Positions 8,318 to 18,565 of a DNA stretch of 44,324 nucleotides are shown here, piece by piece. Source of the DNA: Oxalobacter sp. (GTDB lineage Bacteria > Pseudomonadota > Gammaproteobacteria > Burkholderiales > Burkholderiaceae_D); the NCBI GenBank assembly GCA_017524145.1, contig JAFWUI010000013.1, positions 1 to 44,324 on the forward strand. The letters are read 5' to 3'. The translations under genes and the position numbers were made by a program. The notes under the pieces are model-generated. The model was given only the letters and a program-made list of their open reading frames with translations, did no database searches and was not told where the DNA came from. Every line of letters starts with the position of its first letter. Within the stretch, counting starts at the first letter, position 1.

Positions 8318-9121
8318 ATGGAAAAATATCCGGTTACCTCGACATTGACTGTCCAACGCCAGCAAAAAGGCCTGCAGACAAGGGTAACTGACGTCTTGGC
8401 TGAAGAAGTCCCGGTTGCGCTGGTCTACAACGGTATTTCCCATGCTGTCATGCTGGCAACACCAGCTGACCTTGAAGATTTCGCCATCGGATTTTCCCTG
8501 ACAGAAGGGATTGTCAGTTCTCCAAAAGAAATCTACGGCATCGAGGTTGAAGAGGCTTTCAACGGTATCCGGGTTGACATCACTATTGCCAGCGAACAGT
8601 TCATCCATTTAAAAGAACGCCGCCGCAACCTGACTGGGCGGACAGGCTGTGGGCTCTGCGGTACGGATTCCCTGGCACAGGCGGTCAAAGTCCTGCCAAG
8701 GCTGTCAGCAACACCAGATGCTGCCATCGCCCCGATATTGGCAGGCTTCAACCAGATGGTGTTCCAGCAGTCCCTCAAACAGCAGACCGGCGCAACCCAT
8801 GCTGCTGCATGGCTGTCTGCAGATGGGACTGTCCCCCTTATCCGTGAAGATGTCGGCAGGCATAATGCCCTGGACAAACTCATCGGTGCCCTTCATCGAC
8901 TTCAGGCTGACTGCTCAAAAGGTGCTGCACTTGTCACCAGCCGCGCCAGTTATGAAATGGTGCAGAAGTGCGTGATGGCAGGTATCCCCACGCTGGCGGC
9001 TGTTTCGGCACCGACTGCCTTGGCTGTCCGTATGGCGGAACAGTCCGGCCTGCTGCTACTTGGTTTCGTCCGGGGAGAGGACTACACCGTTTATGCCAAC
9101 AGCCACCGCCTGATCCGCTGA
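8318..9121 (+). CDS. fdhD: Formate dehydrogenase sulfur carrier FdhD
   Basis: The 267-residue protein carries sulfur from the IscS cysteine desulfurase to the molybdenum cofactor of formate dehydrogenase and is needed for its activity. The essential CxxC is C111-GL-C114 within RTGCGLCGTDSL. Later blocks (REDVGRHNALDKLIG, SRASYEMVQKC) are characteristic. I take the ATG at 8318; an in-frame TTG at 8306 sits directly on the only AGGA and cannot use it. It follows modE closely and serves fdhF at 41190-43364 and the iscS gene at 22890-24158. Confidence 0.93.
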   Translation: MEKYPVTSTLTVQRQQKGLQTRVTDVLAEEVPVALVYNGISHAVMLATPADLEDFAIGFSLTEGIVSSPKEIYGIEVEEAFNGIRVDITIASEQFIHLKERRRNLTGRTGCGLCGTDSLAQAVKVLPRLSATPDAAIAPILAGFNQMVFQQSLKQQTGATHAAAWLSADGTVPLIREDVGRHNALDKLIGALHRLQADCSKGAALVTSRASYEMVQKCVMAGIPTLAAVSAPTALAVRMAEQSGLLLLGFVRGEDYTVYANSHRLIR

Positions 9122-9149
9122 CGTCTTATCTCCGCCTAAATCCCACAAA

Positions 9150-9173
9150 ACTGCGGAAAAACCGCAGTATAAT
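9150..9173 (+). promoter_or_regulatory. Inverted repeat with adjoining TATAAT before metY
   Basis: ACTGCGG and CCGCAGT pair around a five-A loop (9150-9168), and the last base starts a perfect TATAAT (9168-9173), 38 bases before the metY start. It may be the fdhD terminator stem (no T-run follows), an operator, or both. The -35 region is poor. Confidence 0.35.
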
Positions 9174-9210
9174 GGACAGATTGTTTCCATCCGTTTCTGA
9201 GAAAAACATC

Positions 9211-10497
9211 ATGAAATTTGAAACCTTAGCTGTCCATGCTGGTTATACACCAGACCCTATCACCAAATCGGTGACTGTCCCGATTTACCAGACTGTTTCT
9301 TATGCATTTGACAGTGCCCAGCACGGTGCTGACCTGTTTGACCTGAAAGTCCCAGGCAACATTTATACCCGTATCATGAACCCGACCACCGATGTGTTGG
9401 AAAAACGGGTTGCCGCCCTTGAAGGCGGTGTCGGTGCGCTGGCGGTTTCTTCCGGCATGACGGCGGTCATGTATTCCATCATGACCATCGCAGAAGCCGG
9501 CGACAACATCATTGCCTCTTCAACGCTGTATGGAGGCAGTTATAATCTGTTTGCACATACTTTCCCGCAGTATGGCCTTGAAGTCCGTTTTGCCGACCCG
9601 TTGAAAGACGATGACTTCTCAGCCCGGATTGACGAAAGGACCAAAGCCATCTACTGCGAATCTGTCGGCAATCCACTGGGCAACATCACCGATATCGAGA
9701 AACTGGCGAAGATTGCCCATGCACATAATATCCCGCTCATCGTGGACAACACGGTGCCAAGCCCTTACCACTGCCGTCCGATTGAATTCGGTGCAGACAT
9801 CGTTGTCCATGCATTGACGAAATCAATGGCAGGCCATGCGAACAGCCTGGCCGGCTGCGTTGTTGACAGCGGTAAATTCGACTGGAAATGCGACCCGAAG
9901 CGTTTCCGCCGCTTACAGGAACCTGATGTCTCCTACCATGGTGTGGTCTATACCGATGTGTTCGGTGAAGGCGCCTACATCGCCCGCTGCCGCGTCGTGC
10001 CCCTGCGCAACACCGGTGGTGCACTGTCGCCGATGAATTCCTGGCTCATCCTGCAAGGCATTGAAACATTGCCGCTGCGGGCTGACCGTGCCTCGGAAAA
10101 TGCACTGGCTATCGCGAAGTTCCTCAGCAACCATCCAAAGGTTTCCTGGGTCAACTGCGCCGCGCTGGAAGGTCACCGTGACTATGCGTTGTGCCAGAAA
10201 TATATGGGTGGCAAGGCACCGAGCATCCTGTCGTTCGGGGTCAAGCCTTCCACTGGAATCGGTCCCCGTGAAGCAGGTGCGAAGGTACTGGATGCCGTCA
10301 AGCTCTTCACGCGGCTGGTCAACATCGGTGATACCCGTTCACTGATCACCCATTCCGCTTCAACCACCCACCGTCAGCTCAGTCCAGCAGAACTGGCAAA
10401 GGCCGGCGTCAGCGAAGATATGATCCGCCTGTCCATCGGTATCGAAAACATTGATGACCTGTTGGCAGACCTTGACCAGGCACTGGCAGTGGCCTAA
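9211..10497 (+). CDS. metY: O-acetylhomoserine/O-acetylserine sulfhydrylase, Cys/Met metabolism PLP enzyme
   Basis: The 428-residue protein belongs to the Cys/Met PLP-dependent family. It starts MKFETLAVHAGYTPDP, as MetY proteins do, and has YTRIMNPTTDVLE, the PLP-stacking block SSGMTAVMYSI, the aspartate loop VDNTVPSPY, and the Schiff-base lysine K204 in HALTKSMAGHANS. The length of about 430 residues favours O-acetylhomoserine sulfhydrylase (homocysteine from O-acetylhomoserine and sulfide) over the ~390-residue MetB/MetC. The open frame extends further upstream, to 8968, but that part overlaps fdhD; the ATG at 9211 gives the family N-terminus. It stands alone with its own terminator. Confidence 0.88.
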   Translation: MKFETLAVHAGYTPDPITKSVTVPIYQTVSYAFDSAQHGADLFDLKVPGNIYTRIMNPTTDVLEKRVAALEGGVGALAVSSGMTAVMYSIMTIAEAGDNIIASSTLYGGSYNLFAHTFPQYGLEVRFADPLKDDDFSARIDERTKAIYCESVGNPLGNITDIEKLAKIAHAHNIPLIVDNTVPSPYHCRPIEFGADIVVHALTKSMAGHANSLAGCVVDSGKFDWKCDPKRFRRLQEPDVSYHGVVYTDVFGEGAYIARCRVVPLRNTGGALSPMNSWLILQGIETLPLRADRASENALAIAKFLSNHPKVSWVNCAALEGHRDYALCQKYMGGKAPSILSFGVKPSTGIGPREAGAKVLDAVKLFTRLVNIGDTRSLITHSASTTHRQLSPAELAKAGVSEDMIRLSIGIENIDDLLADLDQALAVA

Positions 10498-10537
10498 GCC
10501 TTCCAAACCCAGATAAACTGAAATACCTCATCTGAAA

Positions 10538-10569
10538 GGGTGGTTCCGTTTGAATGGAACCACCTTTTT
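10538..10569 (+). terminator. Rho-independent terminator of metY
   Basis: GGTGGTTCC and GGAACCACC form a nine-base-pair stem around an eight-base loop, followed directly by TTTTT. It lies 41 bases after the metY stop. Confidence 0.85.
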
Positions 10570-10697
10570 CATCAATTATCCCGACATGCAATAAAAGGGA
10601 ATGGCAACATTTTACATGACTGGGGCTAAAGGATATATCAATCCGTAAGCGGAAACTTCATCCAACACAGGCGATACCACGAACGGTCCCGTCCCAT

Positions 10698-13373
10698 TCA
10701 TTCCACCGCTTTCAACTGTTCTTTCAACGCGTATAACTGTTCCAATGCTTCACGGGGTGTCAAGGCATCGGGATCAATGGCCTCAAGGGAAGCTGCCAAG
10801 GCACTGTAATCCGGTGTTTCCGGCAAGGTTGCTTCCGGTTCTTCCTGATTATCGGTTCCATAGGCAGGCGTCATCTGGAACAGACTCAGCTGGTCACCGC
10901 CTGATGGCAGGAACTGGGCTTCCAGTTCAGAGAGCCGTCTCCGGGCAGCCCGGATGACGTTTTCTGGAACACCTGCCAGTTTCGCCACCTGAAGCCCATA
11001 ACTGCGGGAAGCCGGTCCGGGTTCCACGGCATGCAGGAATACGATGCGGTCTTTATGTTCTACAGCTGACAGATGGACATTCTCTGCAGAAGGATACATT
11101 CCAGGCAGTTGGGTCAATTCAAAGTAATGGGTGGCAAACAGGGTATAGCAATGGTTGCGCTCAATCAACGCTTGGGCAATCGCCCAAGCCAATGCGAGAC
11201 CATCAAAGGTTGAAGTCCCTCGGCCGATTTCATCCATCAAAACCAAAGACTGCCCGGTTGCACCGTTCAGGATGGCAGCAGCTTCGGTCATTTCCACCAT
11301 AAAGGTTGAACGCCCGCCAGCCAGGTCATCGGCAGCACCGATACGGGTAAAGATACGGTCAACCGGCCCAATCACCGCTTTCTGGGCAGGGACAAAACTG
11401 CCGATATATGCCAACAGGACAATCAAAGCCGTCTGGCGCATATAGGTGGATTTTCCCCCCATGTTCGGACCTGTAATCAACAGGAATTTCTTTTCACCTG
11501 ACAGGTCGCAGTCATTGGCGATGAACTGTTCGATACGGGGTTCGATGACAGCATGGCGTCCCTGGACGATATGGATGATTGGCTCATCAACCATTTCGGG
11601 TACTGTCCATTCATGCAGACGGGCATGTTCCGCCAGCGCAGACAGGACATCGGTCACCGCAATATGCCTTGCAATGGTCTGAAGGTCTGCGATATAGGAT
11701 GCCAGCTTCTGCAACAGTTCTTCGTAAAGACTCTTTTCCAACGACAGTGCCCGTTCTTTTGCGGACAGTACCTTGTCTTCAAAGGCTTTCAGTTCCGGGG
11801 TGATGAAGCGTTCGACATTCTTGAGTGTCTGGCGGCGGCGGTAATCATCTGGCACTTTATCGACCTGACCGTTTGTCACTTCGATATAGAAACCATGCAC
11901 CCGGTTGAATTCAACCCGCAGGTTGGCAATACCGGTACGTTCCCGTTCCCGGACTTCAAGGTCCACCAGATACTGTCCGGCATTTTCTGCCAGCATCCGC
12001 AGTTCATCCAGCTCTGCGCTGTATCCTTGTGCAATCACGCCGCCATCACGGATCATGGCAGCAGGCTCTGCCATCACAGCCTGCTGCAACAGTGTCAGGC
12101 AGGATTCAGGAGCGTCCAGATTCTGACGGATCTGTGCCAACAATCCAGTCTGCGATGTGGATTCAGACAGCGCCGCCTGTAACCGGGGCAACTGTTCGAG
12201 TCCAGACCGCAAGGCAGTCAGGTCACGCGGGCGGGCTGACAGCAAGGCAATGCGGGAGACGATGCGTTCGATATCCGGGATTTCCATCAGGATGCCTCGC
12301 AGATTATCCACTACTTCCATCAGCATCAGTTCTGTAATGGCACCATGGCGCTGGCGGGCGGTCTGCTGCTGCCGTGGTGCATGGTGCAGCCAATGCCGGA
12401 GCAGCCGTGCCCCCATACCGGTACAGCAATGGTCCAGTTCTGAAAACAGGGTCGGGGATTGTTGGTGCATCCCATCTGTCCGGATTGGTTCAGTCAGTTC
12501 CAGGTTCCGGCAGGTCATCGCATCCATGGTAATGAAATCCTGTTCGGATTCTGTAACCAATGTCCGGATATGCTGAAGGGTCTGCGACTGGGTATTGCGG
12601 GCATATTGCAGAACGGCACCTGCTGCACCCAATGCAGTACTGAAATGCCCTGCCCCGAATCCATCCAATGAAATGACCTGCAGTTGTTCCTGCAATGCTT
12701 TCCTGCCATTCTTATCATCGAAATGCCATTCCGGTAGATGGACAACCCGTGCAGACCAGGTAGCGAGCAGTGCCATGTCAAATGCTTCAGAGACCAGGAT
12801 TTCTGCACCGCCTGTCCGTTCCAATGCCTGCTGGATCTGCTCAGCAACCTGCTGAATCGGGATAGTGGTTTCCTGAAGCCGCAGGACACCACTGGACAAC
12901 GACAACCATGCAATACCCAGTACCACCTGCTTCCGGACCTGTTTACAGGCAACAGCCACCAATGGGCGGTCTTCCTTTTCCGGCAGCAGGCTGGAATCAG
13001 TCAATGTCCCCGGCGTAACAATACGGACAACCTTGCGTTCCACTGGTCCCCGACTTTTTGCCGGATCCCCAATCTGTTCACAGATGGCGACAGATTCCCC
13101 GACTGCAATCAGTTTCGGCAGGTATTGGTCCAGTGCATGGAAAGGGATACCCGCCAAGGCAATGCTGTTGCTCCGTTTTGTCAGTGTAATCCCCAGAATC
13201 CGGGAAGCTTTCACCGCATCATCGTAAAACAGTTCGTAGAAATCCCCCATCCGGTAGAGCAGCAGCATGTCGGGATTTTCCGCCTTGATACGGTGATACT
13301 GCTGCATCGCTGGGGTCATGCGGGGGACAGGATTGTCCCCAGCATTCTGTGCTGATTCAGGGGAGGTAGCCAT
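10698..13373 (-). CDS. mutS: DNA mismatch repair protein MutS
   Basis: The 891-residue ATPase recognises mismatches and recruits MutL. The mismatch-contacting Phe-x-Glu is in [14 protein letters not shown] near residue 40. The Walker A motif is [13 protein letters not shown] near residue 634, the Walker B is [17 protein letters not shown], and a helix-turn-helix region ([16 protein letters not shown]) follows; the C-terminal tail [17 protein letters not shown] is the tetramer-forming part. All domains are present at full length. It is a single gene between metY (convergent) and ilvC. Confidence 0.97.
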   Translation of the reverse strand: MATSPESAQNAGDNPVPRMTPAMQQYHRIKAENPDMLLLYRMGDFYELFYDDAVKASRILGITLTKRSNSIALAGIPFHALDQYLPKLIAVGESVAICEQIGDPAKSRGPVERKVVRIVTPGTLTDSSLLPEKEDRPLVAVACKQVRKQVVLGIAWLSLSSGVLRLQETTIPIQQVAEQIQQALERTGGAEILVSEAFDMALLATWSARVVHLPEWHFDDKNGRKALQEQLQVISLDGFGAGHFSTALGAAGAVLQYARNTQSQTLQHIRTLVTESEQDFITMDAMTCRNLELTEPIRTDGMHQQSPTLFSELDHCCTGMGARLLRHWLHHAPRQQQTARQRHGAITELMLMEVVDNLRGILMEIPDIERIVSRIALLSARPRDLTALRSGLEQLPRLQAALSESTSQTGLLAQIRQNLDAPESCLTLLQQAVMAEPAAMIRDGGVIAQGYSAELDELRMLAENAGQYLVDLEVRERERTGIANLRVEFNRVHGFYIEVTNGQVDKVPDDYRRRQTLKNVERFITPELKAFEDKVLSAKERALSLEKSLYEELLQKLASYIADLQTIARHIAVTDVLSALAEHARLHEWTVPEMVDEPIIHIVQGRHAVIEPRIEQFIANDCDLSGEKKFLLITGPNMGGKSTYMRQTALIVLLAYIGSFVPAQKAVIGPVDRIFTRIGAADDLAGGRSTFMVEMTEAAAILNGATGQSLVLMDEIGRGTSTFDGLALAWAIAQALIERNHCYTLFATHYFELTQLPGMYPSAENVHLSAVEHKDRIVFLHAVEPGPASRSYGLQVAKLAGVPENVIRAARRRLSELEAQFLPSGGDQLSLFQMTPAYGTDNQEEPEATLPETPDYSALAASLEAIDPDALTPREALEQLYALKEQLKAVE

Positions 13374-13469
13374 GGCGCTTCTTCAAAAAAACGGCCTGTT
13401 CAGATATGCCGGTAAAAAAACAGTCTGTCATTTTAACCGAGAATGCCTGACTCGGAAAAATCCGCAATA

Positions 13470-13500
13470 AAAACAAAAAGGACGTCCGAAGACGTCCTTT
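13470..13500 (-). terminator. Rho-independent terminator of the ilvIHC operon
   Basis: On the minus strand AAAGGACGTC-TTCG-GACGTCCTTTTTG forms a perfect ten-base-pair stem with a stable UUCG loop and a T-run. It ends 24 bases after the ilvC stop and separates ilvC from mutS. Confidence 0.9.
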
Positions 13501-13523
13501 CCGCTTATCAAGTAAAACGCCGA

Positions 13524-14555
<1,032 letters not shown>

Positions 14556-14591
14556 TTAAATAAAACAATCCAACAATAAAAAAGCAATGAA

Positions 14592-15083
14592 TCAGACTTT
14601 CAGGATACGTTCACCGCGACCGATGCCAGAACCGCCGGTACGGACGGTCTCCAATATGGCTGAACGGTCAATCGCTTCAATGAAGGCATCCAGCTTGGCT
14701 TTATCCCCCGTCAGTTCAATCGTATAGGCACGGTCACTCACATCAATGATCCGTCCACGGAAGATATCCGATGTCCGTTTGATTTCTTCACGTTCCTTGC
14801 CAACAGCCCTGATCTTGATGAGCATCATTTCACGTTCAACGAAATAGCCATCCGTCAGGTCAACCACCTTGACGACCTCAATGAGGCGGTTCAGGTGCTT
14901 GGTAATCTGTTCAATGACCGAATCAGAACCGATGGTGACAATCGTCATACGGGAAAGGGTCGGGTCTTCTGTCGGTGCAACATTGAGGGTCTCGATGTTA
15001 TAGCCACGGGCAGCGAACAGACCAACAACCCGTGCCAAGGCACCGGCTTCGTTTTCCAACAGCACTGAAATAATGTGACGCAT
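14592..15083 (-). CDS. ilvH: Acetolactate synthase, regulatory small subunit
   Basis: The 163-residue protein carries an N-terminal ACT domain (residues 1-75, starting MRHIISVLLENEAGALARVV) that binds valine for feedback inhibition, and a C-terminal domain that activates the large subunit. It is full length compared with E. coli IlvH (163). It follows ilvI with a one-base gap (TAA-T-ATG), so translation is coupled and the subunits are made in fixed ratio. Confidence 0.97.
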   Translation of the reverse strand: MRHIISVLLENEAGALARVVGLFAARGYNIETLNVAPTEDPTLSRMTIVTIGSDSVIEQITKHLNRLIEVVKVVDLTDGYFVEREMMLIKIRAVGKEREEIKRTSDIFRGRIIDVSDRAYTIELTGDKAKLDAFIEAIDRSAILETVRTGGSGIGRGERILKV

Positions 15084-15084
15084 A

Positions 15085-16803
15085 TTATCTGTCCTCCAAA
15101 CCCATCAGCATTTCAGTCAGTCCCTTACCTGGCTTGACCATCGGCCAGACATTTTCCGTGGAATCGACCAGAACATTGACGAACACCAGTTTGTCTTTCA
15201 TCGAGAAGGCTTCCTTCAGGGCGCCTTCCACATCTGAAGGTTTCTCAACCTTCAGACCGACATGACCATAGGCTTCAACGAGCTTGGTAAAATCCGGCAG
15301 GGAAGCCACATACGTTTCTGAATAACGGGATTCATAATCCAAGCGCTGCCACTGGCGGACCATACCCAACACCCCATTGTTCAGCATGATGATCTTAGGA
15401 GTCAATCCATACTGTTTGCAGGTTGCCAGTTCCTGGATGTTCATCTGGATGGAACCTTCACCGGTGATGCAGGCGACGGTTGCATCTGGATTCGCCATCT
15501 GGATGCCCATTGCATAAGGCAGGCCGACACCCATGGTTCCCAAACCACCTGAATTCAGCCAGCGGCGTGGCTTGTCAAATGGATAATACTGGGCAGCCCA
15601 CATCTGGTGCTGACCGACATCGGATGCGACATAAGCATCCCCTTTGGTGACTTCCCACAGTTTTTCAACCACAAACTGAGGTTTGATGATGGTATCACCC
15701 TGTTCATATTTCAGGCATTTGGTGCTGCGCCATTCATTGATCTGCCGCCACCAGCCATCAAGGCCAGCAGGATTGATGGCATTGGCAGGCGTTGCGTCCA
15801 GCTGGGACAGCATTTCCTGAAGGACATCCTTCACATTGCCGACAATCGGCACATCAACCTTGACCCGTTTGGAAATGGAAGAAGGATCGATGTCAATATG
15901 GATGATCTTGCGGCTTGAATCTGCAAAATTAGCAGGATTGCCAACTACACGGTCATCAAAACGGGCACCGACAGACAGTACGACATCACTGTGCTGCATC
16001 GCCATATTGGCTTCATACAGACCATGCATACCCGGCATACCGACCCAACGGTCACTGGAAGCACGGTAACCGCCCAGCCCCTGCAATGTGGTGACACAAG
16101 GCAATCCCAAACGGTCAACCAAGGCATTCATTTCCGGTGCAGAATCAGAAAGTGTCACCCCACCACCACAAATCACCAACGGCCGTTTTGCCTGCAGCAG
16201 CATCTGGACCGCCTTGCGGATCTGTCCGGTATGCCCTTTATTAATCGGGCTGTAGGAACGCATTTCGATTTCTTTCGGATATGCAAACGGACATGCCAGC
16301 ATGCTGACATCCTTGGGAATATCAATCAGGACTGGTCCTGGGCGGCCAGTGGATGCTATATAGAAAGCTTTCTTGATGGTCAGGGCAAGGTCCTTGACAT
16401 CTTTCACCAGGAAATTGTGCTTGACGCAGGGACGGGAAATACCGACTGCATCACATTCCTGGAAAGCGTCGGATCCGATGGCTGCTGTCGGAACCTGGCC
16501 ACTGATAAGGACAACCGGAACAGAATCGGAATAAGCGGTTGCCAGACCGGTAATGGCATTGGTGACACCAGGACCGGATGTGACCAAGGCAACACCCACC
16601 TTGCCGGAACTCCTGGCATAAGCATCTGCGGCATGCACAGCAGCCTGTTCATGACGGACCAGAATATGCTTGAACTTATCCTGCTTGTAGATGGCATCGT
16701 AAATATAGAGGACAGAACCGCCTGGATAGCCAAAAACGTGTTCAACGCCTTCTTCAGCCAGACACCGGACGAGAATCTCGGAGCCTGTCATTTCTAAACT
16801 CAT
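15085..16803 (-). CDS. ilvI: Acetolactate synthase, catalytic large subunit
   Basis: The 572-residue ThDP enzyme condenses pyruvate with pyruvate or 2-oxobutyrate. The catalytic glutamate is E52 in VRHEQAAVHAADAYAR; the FAD region and the ThDP/Mg motif follow in order. The metal motif reads TGEGSIQMNIQEL, with Glu where many homologues have GDG. The change is conservative, and I recall it from other betaproteobacterial enzymes, so I do not regard it as damage. It is the first gene of ilvIHC. A 5' leader of some 300 bases with hairpins lies upstream. Confidence 0.96.
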   Translation of the reverse strand: MSLEMTGSEILVRCLAEEGVEHVFGYPGGSVLYIYDAIYKQDKFKHILVRHEQAAVHAADAYARSSGKVGVALVTSGPGVTNAITGLATAYSDSVPVVLISGQVPTAAIGSDAFQECDAVGISRPCVKHNFLVKDVKDLALTIKKAFYIASTGRPGPVLIDIPKDVSMLACPFAYPKEIEMRSYSPINKGHTGQIRKAVQMLLQAKRPLVICGGGVTLSDSAPEMNALVDRLGLPCVTTLQGLGGYRASSDRWVGMPGMHGLYEANMAMQHSDVVLSVGARFDDRVVGNPANFADSSRKIIHIDIDPSSISKRVKVDVPIVGNVKDVLQEMLSQLDATPANAINPAGLDGWWRQINEWRSTKCLKYEQGDTIIKPQFVVEKLWEVTKGDAYVASDVGQHQMWAAQYYPFDKPRRWLNSGGLGTMGVGLPYAMGIQMANPDATVACITGEGSIQMNIQELATCKQYGLTPKIIMLNNGVLGMVRQWQRLDYESRYSETYVASLPDFTKLVEAYGHVGLKVEKPSDVEGALKEAFSMKDKLVFVNVLVDSTENVWPMVKPGKGLTEMLMGLEDR

Positions 16804-16867
16804 ACTTCTTTCCTTTCAAGGTCCATTGGAAATTGATCGGATGCTCTTTCCTAGCGAAACAGAACAC

Positions 16868-16890
16868 AAAAATCCTGTCCAGTGGACAGG
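16868..16890 (-). terminator. Terminator-like hairpin in the ilvI leader (attenuator candidate)
   Basis: On the minus strand CCTGTCC-ACT-GGACAGG (16890-16874) forms a perfect seven-base-pair stem followed by ATTTTTG. It ends about 65 bases before the ilvI ATG and downstream of the likely promoter, in the position of a transcription attenuator. No competing antiterminator stem could be proven by eye. Confidence 0.55.
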
Positions 16891-16962
16891 AATCCGGTAT
16901 CTGTCTCTCGCGCTTGTGGCACGGGTCAGGGCAAACAGCTTTCAAAACAGCAACAGCAGTCT

Positions 16963-17046
16963 TCACGTGCGGCGGCTATAGGTCACCATTGTGAGCGCAC
17001 TTTCCACCTCAGGGTGTCGGGCGGATGCATTGAATGCCTGCATCAT
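16963..17046 (-). other. Possible 27-codon leader ORF upstream of ilvI
   Basis: An ATG-ATG at 17046-17041 opens a frame ending in TYSRRT and a TGA at 16965-16963, 73 bases before the hairpin at 16890. It has no good ribosome site and no run of Val, Leu or Ile codons. A second overlapping frame, ATG-CAT-CCG (start near 17033, AGG six bases upstream), gives 15 codons. The stretch just after the first ORF is rich in CTG/GTT triplets but has no clean start. A regulatory role is only suggested by position. Confidence 0.25.
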
Positions 17047-17064
17047 TTTGAACGGGCACTGCTC

Positions 17065-17096
17065 AATTAAAAAAACTTACAATTCCAAGAATTGTA
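17065..17096 (-). terminator. AT-rich hairpin with T-run behind ratB
   Basis: On the minus strand TACAATTC-TTG-GAATTGTA (17096-17078) is followed by AGTTTTTTT. It lies 164 bases beyond the ratB stop and just downstream of the presumed ilvI promoter. It may terminate ratAB, act as an early attenuator of ilvI, or be an operator palindrome at the ilvI start site. Confidence 0.5.
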
Positions 17097-17108
17097 TATA
17101 AGGTGTTT

Positions 17109-17137
17109 ATTCTACACCACTCTCATCCTACCGTCAG
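17109..17137 (-). promoter_or_regulatory. Candidate ilvIHC promoter
   Basis: On the minus strand CTGACG (17137-17132) and TAGAAT (17114-17109) are separated by exactly 17 bases, a reasonable sigma-70 promoter. Transcription would start near 17102, giving a leader of about 300 bases. The 456-base gap 16804-17259 holds no protein gene that I can support. Confidence 0.5.
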
Positions 17138-17259
17138 GCTTATCGCCTTAAAACGCCAACAGCCTCCTAAAATGCCCTCCCAAAACCAGCAATATACAGT
17201 GGTAAACGCGCCACAACACCTGAAAGGTGTCCTATCCAAGCAGGAAAAAGGGAAATGAG

Positions 17260-17568
17260 TCAACGCCTGCTGCCTTTCTGTGCCCGCTTCTGCTCGACAC
17301 GGCGACGGCGGATATTCTGTGGCAGGTCTGCCAGAGGACGGTAGACCTCGATGCGGTCATAGGGTGCCAGTATGGTATCCACTGGTACTTTCCTGCCATA
17401 AATCCCGATATGGCCCTGTTCAATTTCTCCTGCAAAACGCTCCACCAGACCTGCCTTTCCCAATGCCTGGACAACCGATATCCCCAGAGGAACCTCTATG
17501 TCCAATACCCAGGTTTCTTCCGGTGAGGCATAACATACCTGAATTGGGATTAAAACCGTATCAGCCAT
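17260..17568 (-). CDS. ratB: RnfH/RatB family ubiquitin-like protein
   Basis: This 102-residue protein has the small beta-grasp fold of the RnfH (UPF0125) family; IQVCYASPEETWVLDIEVPLG at its start and IGIYGRKVPVDTILAPYDRIEVYRPL in the middle are typical. Its exact role is not established. I place the start at 17568 (AGGAAA seven bases upstream); the frame is open to 17610, but the extra residues lie inside ratA. Start and ratA stop overlap by 8 bases. The C-terminus is basic (RRRRVEQKRAQKGSRR-like). The ratA-ratB pair divergent from smpB is widely conserved. Confidence 0.85.
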   Translation of the reverse strand: MADTVLIPIQVCYASPEETWVLDIEVPLGISVVQALGKAGLVERFAGEIEQGHIGIYGRKVPVDTILAPYDRIEVYRPLADLPQNIRRRRVEQKRAQKGSRR

Positions 17569-17995
17569 AAATTTCCTTTGCGCGGCGTTGGAATGCTGCG
17601 ACCAAGTCAACCGTCATGGCACTGAAAAACGGCCCCAGCATTCTCCCAAGCAGCCGGTTTGAGAAAACATAATGCATCGACAGTGCAACTGTGCAGTGCG
17701 ATGCATCTATCGGGGTAAACGTCCATTCTCCTTCCAGTTCATGGAATGGTCCCCTCTCCAGCTGTATCTGGATGGACGAAGAGGGCGTGTTCCGGTTGCG
17801 TGTTGTGAATGTCTGGCGGATACCCATAACATTCATATGCATCTCGGCAAGTACAGTATGGTTGACAGCATCGCGCTGAACCCTGACACTGTCACACCAC
17901 GGCAGGAAAGCAGGATATGACTCGATATCTTCCACCAGCGCATACATCTGTGCTGCACTGTAACCAAGCTGGATTGTTTTATGAACCACCGTCAT
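17561..17995 (-). CDS. ratA: RatA / COQ10-type START-domain protein
   Basis: The 144-residue protein is a START-like lipid-binding domain of the RatA/COQ10 family. MTVVHKTIQLGYSAAQMYALVEDIESYPAFLPWCD is the family N-terminus in outline (YSA-x-QM-x-LV-x-DIE-x-YP-x-FLPWC). In E. coli the homologue was described as a toxin that blocks 70S ribosome assembly; eukaryotic and other bacterial members help ubiquinone function. Which applies here cannot be told. It is divergent from smpB, with 54 bases between the starts, and is coupled to ratB. Confidence 0.9.
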   Translation of the reverse strand: MTVVHKTIQLGYSAAQMYALVEDIESYPAFLPWCDSVRVQRDAVNHTVLAEMHMNVMGIRQTFTTRNRNTPSSSIQIQLERGPFHELEGEWTFTPIDASHCTVALSMHYVFSNRLLGRMLGPFFSAMTVDLVAAFQRRAKEIYG

Positions 17996-18049
17996 AATGA
18001 CTGGACAGAATAGATAAAGATGCTATTTTAGACAAGGATGGGAAAAGAG

Positions 18050-18499
18050 ATGTCAATCGCCGACAATAAAAAAGCTTTCCACGATTATTTTATCGAAGAA
18101 CGCTATGAAGCTGGTATGGTCCTGGAAGGATGGGAGGTCAAATCCATCCGTGCAGGGCGTGTCCAGCTCAAGGAGGCCTATGTCATCATCCGGGGAGGGG
18201 AAATCTACCTATTTGGTGCCCATATCAGTCCATTGGCCACTGCCTCTACCCATATCAAGCCTGATCCGGTGCGTGACCGCAAACTGCTGCTTCATGCTGA
18301 TGAAATCAGCAAGTTGATCGGCAAAGTCGAGCGTGCCGGCTATACCCTTGTTCCACTCAACCTGCATTATTCCAAGGGAAGGATCAAATGTGAGATTGGA
18401 CTTGCCAAGGGCAAGAAACAGTATGACAAACGTGATGCTGAAAAAAAACGCGACTGGCAACGTGAACAGAACCAGCTCTTGAAACAGAACCGGCGGTAA
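18050..18499 (+). CDS. smpB: SsrA-binding protein SmpB
   Basis: SmpB binds tmRNA and brings it to stalled ribosomes for trans-translation. The 149-residue product begins [22 protein letters not shown] and has [19 protein letters not shown] (the tmRNA-binding OB fold) and the basic C-terminal tail [18 protein letters not shown] that enters the decoding centre. I prefer the ATG at 18050, with GGGA six bases upstream, over the ATG at 18038. No ssrA gene was seen in the window. Confidence 0.95.
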   Translation: MSIADNKKAFHDYFIEERYEAGMVLEGWEVKSIRAGRVQLKEAYVIIRGGEIYLFGAHISPLATASTHIKPDPVRDRKLLLHADEISKLIGKVERAGYTLVPLNLHYSKGRIKCEIGLAKGKKQYDKRDAEKKRDWQREQNQLLKQNRR

Positions 18500-18519
18500 C
18501 ATTCCCTTCCCAAACAAAA

Positions 18520-18547
18520 AACGCCGATAGACAGCGCTACCGGCGTT
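18520..18547 (+). terminator. Terminator between smpB and the convergent lysine-rich gene
   Basis: AACGCCG (18520-18526) pairs with CGGCGTT (18541-18547); A-runs before and TTTCC after make it usable in both directions. It lies 20 bases behind the smpB stop. Confidence 0.7.
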
Positions 18548-18565
18548 TCCTTTCCTGCTATACCC

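Noticed and set aside
8968-9210. 81-codon N-terminal extension of the MetY-like enzyme
   Set aside because: It overlaps fdhD in another frame, and the family N-terminus begins at the ATG at 9211.
15400-15520. Inactive acetolactate synthase because of GEG instead of GDG
   Set aside because: Glu for Asp in the metal motif is conservative and, as I recall, common in betaproteobacterial IlvI/IlvB; the rest of the enzyme is intact.
16754-16966. 70-codon frame crossing the ilvI start (MKTAVAVLKAV...)
   Set aside because: It starts at a GTG without a ribosome site, runs through the hairpin and overlaps ilvI; a few Val codons are not enough to call it a leader peptide.
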